Shown piece after piece: positions 62,821-64,000 of a DNA stretch of 64,000 bases. The notes beneath the pieces were generated by a model. That model was not told the origin of the DNA and did not search any database. It was given only the letters and a program-made list of their open reading frames with translations. The translations under genes and the position numbers were made by a program. Numbering within the stretch: the stretch's first letter is position 1; each line of letters opens with the position of its first letter. Source of the DNA: Zhuqueibacter pondensis (GTDB lineage: Bacteria > Zhuqueibacterota > Zhuqueibacteria > Zhuqueibacterales > Zhuqueibacteraceae); the NCBI GenBank assembly GCA_034505955.1, contig JAPDQK010000008.1:65819-129818 (forward strand), read 5' to 3'.

Positions 62821-62854
62821 TACTATGGCAAAAGTCAAGGGAAAATAAAAAATT

Positions 62855-64000
62855 TTATTTATGCTTGGGATCAAACGGCTGTTGATTTTTTAGGATCGTG
62901 TAGATAATAACCAACAGCTTACGCATCGCCGCGGCCATGGCTACCAGCTTGGGCTTGCCCGAGGCGACGAGTCGGGCGTAATACTCGTAAATCGGGCCTT
63001 CTTGCAGTTTGATGATTTGGAGCACGGCCATGAACAACTTGTGTCGCACGATCCCGCTGCCTTTTTTCTGAAGATAGGAGACCCGTTTCACGGATTTGCC
63101 AGATTGATTGACCACTGGATTCATGCCAAAGAAAGCCACGAGTTTTTTGGCATCACCAAAGCGCGAGATGTCGCCAATGTAAGCTTCCAAAACGATGGCG
63201 GTTTCTTGGCTGATGCCCTTGATCGTGGTTAAAAGGCTATCGCGTGTATTGATGTGGCGATAGAGCTCCACCAATTGCTGTTTGAGAAGCTGGATTTCTT
63301 GCTGGTGCTCATAGATTCGCCGTACCAACGATTGCACCACATATCCGGAGCCAACGCCGGTTTTATGTGCGACGCTGGTGGCGGCCAAGGTTTTCATTTT
63401 TTGCGCAAAACCCAGCGGCAAAGGCCACTGCTTTTTGCCATAGCGCACGGCGCGTAGCTCTTCCAGCGAGGCTTTGGCAATAGCCTCCGCCGTGGGAAAG
63501 CTGTGGAGCAACGCCAGAATTTGTTGAGCGTCCAGCCGCTTGATGGTATGCTCAATTTCCGGTGCCACTTTCGTCAACTCAATGCGGAGTTTATTGAGGG
63601 TCATGATTTGTTGCTTTTGTACCGCATGAATTTGCCGATCGAGGTCTTTGATGCTGTCGAGCAGGGCGGTTCGCGGCACGGCCGGCTGTGGTTTTTTCTC
63701 GACCATGAAACGCGCGATGTCAATGGCATTGACCGCATCGGTCTTGGCGCGGCGCAGCTCGCTTTGGGCAAAGCGTTTGGTCTGCACCGGATTGATCACC
63801 GACACCAGAAGAGCCGGCGACACCAAAGGGCTTTTGAGCCCGGAAGGGGCTTGCCCCTGGCGTTTGAGAAAATGATACAAGTTTTTCCAATAATCGCCGG
63901 TGGCTTCCATACCGATGCGAAACTCCTGCGTCTGATACTGGCGCGCCAGTTGTTCCAGCTTGGCCAGCAGGTGTTGATAGCCGGCCCGCGATTCCAAGAC
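62855..64000 (-). CDS. IS110-family transposase, N-terminus outside the window
   Basis: At least 381 residues of a DEDD transposase; the frame is open to the window edge. The first catalytic Asp region is missing, but the Glu in GMEATGDYWKNLYHFL and the two Asp in RRAKTDAVNAIDIARFM are present. The C-terminal Transposase_20 domain has LLTTIKGISQETAIVLEAYI and FGDAKKLVAFFGMNPVVNQS, and the catalytic Ser motif region follows (GKSVKRVSYLQKKGSGIVR). IS110-type elements recombine target and donor using a bridge RNA from a non-coding end; that end may lie beyond 64000 or between 62630 and 62854. Confidence 0.92.
   Translation of the reverse strand, partial: VLESRAGYQHLLAKLEQLARQYQTQEFRIGMEATGDYWKNLYHFLKRQGQAPSGLKSPLVSPALLVSVINPVQTKRFAQSELRRAKTDAVNAIDIARFMVEKKPQPAVPRTALLDSIKDLDRQIHAVQKQQIMTLNKLRIELTKVAPEIEHTIKRLDAQQILALLHSFPTAEAIAKASLEELRAVRYGKKQWPLPLGFAQKMKTLAATSVAHKTGVGSGYVVQSLVRRIYEHQQEIQLLKQQLVELYRHINTRDSLLTTIKGISQETAIVLEAYIGDISRFGDAKKLVAFFGMNPVVNQSGKSVKRVSYLQKKGSGIVRHKLFMAVLQIIKLQEGPIYEYYARLVASGKPKLVAMAAAMRKLLVIIYTILKNQQPFDPKHK

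Larger units (their letters stand above)
62118..62854. other. Repeat-rich intergenic region next to an IS110 transposase
   Basis: Contains ACCCGGACAAGCCGGAACCA+AAC (62215-62237, identical to 13901-13923), a perfect 11-base hairpin CCAGTTTTCAG/CTGAAAACTGG at 62393-62419, the terminator at 62465, a consensus plus-strand promoter at 62593 with a hairpin just after it, and a dispersed repeat at 62748-62820. The last part is downstream of the IS110 transposase and may include the end of that element. No coding sequence was seen. Confidence 0.6.

Overview
The window looks like a chromosomal segment of an uncultivated bacterium of the Fibrobacterota-Chlorobiota-Bacteroidota (FCB) superphylum, most like the KSB1/Calditrichota-type lineages. 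The placement is inferred from four traits: several large secreted proteins ending in a 'YPNPF ... W(D/N)GRD..G..V..GVY.Y' C-terminal module, a gingipain-type C25 protease, S46 and S9 dipeptidyl peptidases, and moderate GC with long repeat-rich intergenic regions. No rRNA, tRNA or CRISPR array was seen.

Layout. 1-6.7 kb: start of a cold-shock gene, a winged-helix/nSTAND/membrane regulator, a small membrane protein, uppS, a membrane protein and a beta-lactamase-fold hydrolase. 7-11 kb: an S46 dipeptidyl peptidase and a DtxR-type regulator with a ZIP metal transporter. 11-20 kb: a GIY-YIG-like gene behind a consensus sigma-54 promoter, then three secreted proteins (beta-helix, NHL propeller, six-repeat Ig-like). 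20-24 kb: a DUF4416-PurM fusion, a toxin-antitoxin (TA) cassette followed by a second copy of the purM 3' end, a DUF1579 protein and an MntA/HepT pair. 24-34 kb: housekeeping genes (gpsA, asnS, a LOG-like gene, acylphosphatase, apt, tkt, a DMT transporter, class II ribonucleotide reductase). 34-42 kb: two SPOR proteins, a zinc-ribbon protein, the C25 protease and a RelE-like TA pair. 42-50 kb: a decayed sorting-domain remnant, glpD, a methyltransferase with a GT9 glycosyltransferase, an AraC-type regulator broken by an IS1380-family element, and a frameshifted crystallin-like lipoprotein. 50-56 kb: a second TA cassette flanked by a duplicated 3' end of a DPP IV gene, then DPP IV, a GH13 enzyme and an FKBP. 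56-62 kb: carA and carB separated by a MazF-like TA pair. 62-64 kb: repeats and an IS110 transposase cut by the window edge.

How the genes fit together. The secreted peptidases, GH13 enzyme, beta-helix protein and C25 protease suggest a heterotroph that digests external polymers. gpsA and glpD make and use glycerol-3-phosphate; purM, apt, carAB and nrdJ serve nucleotide synthesis. Five TA loci and at least four repeat families mark the accessory layer.

The most unusual signal is that two PIN-toxin cassettes, with unrelated antitoxins, sit directly after an intact host gene and are each followed, from the toxin stop codon onward, by a second same-orientation copy of that gene's 3' end.
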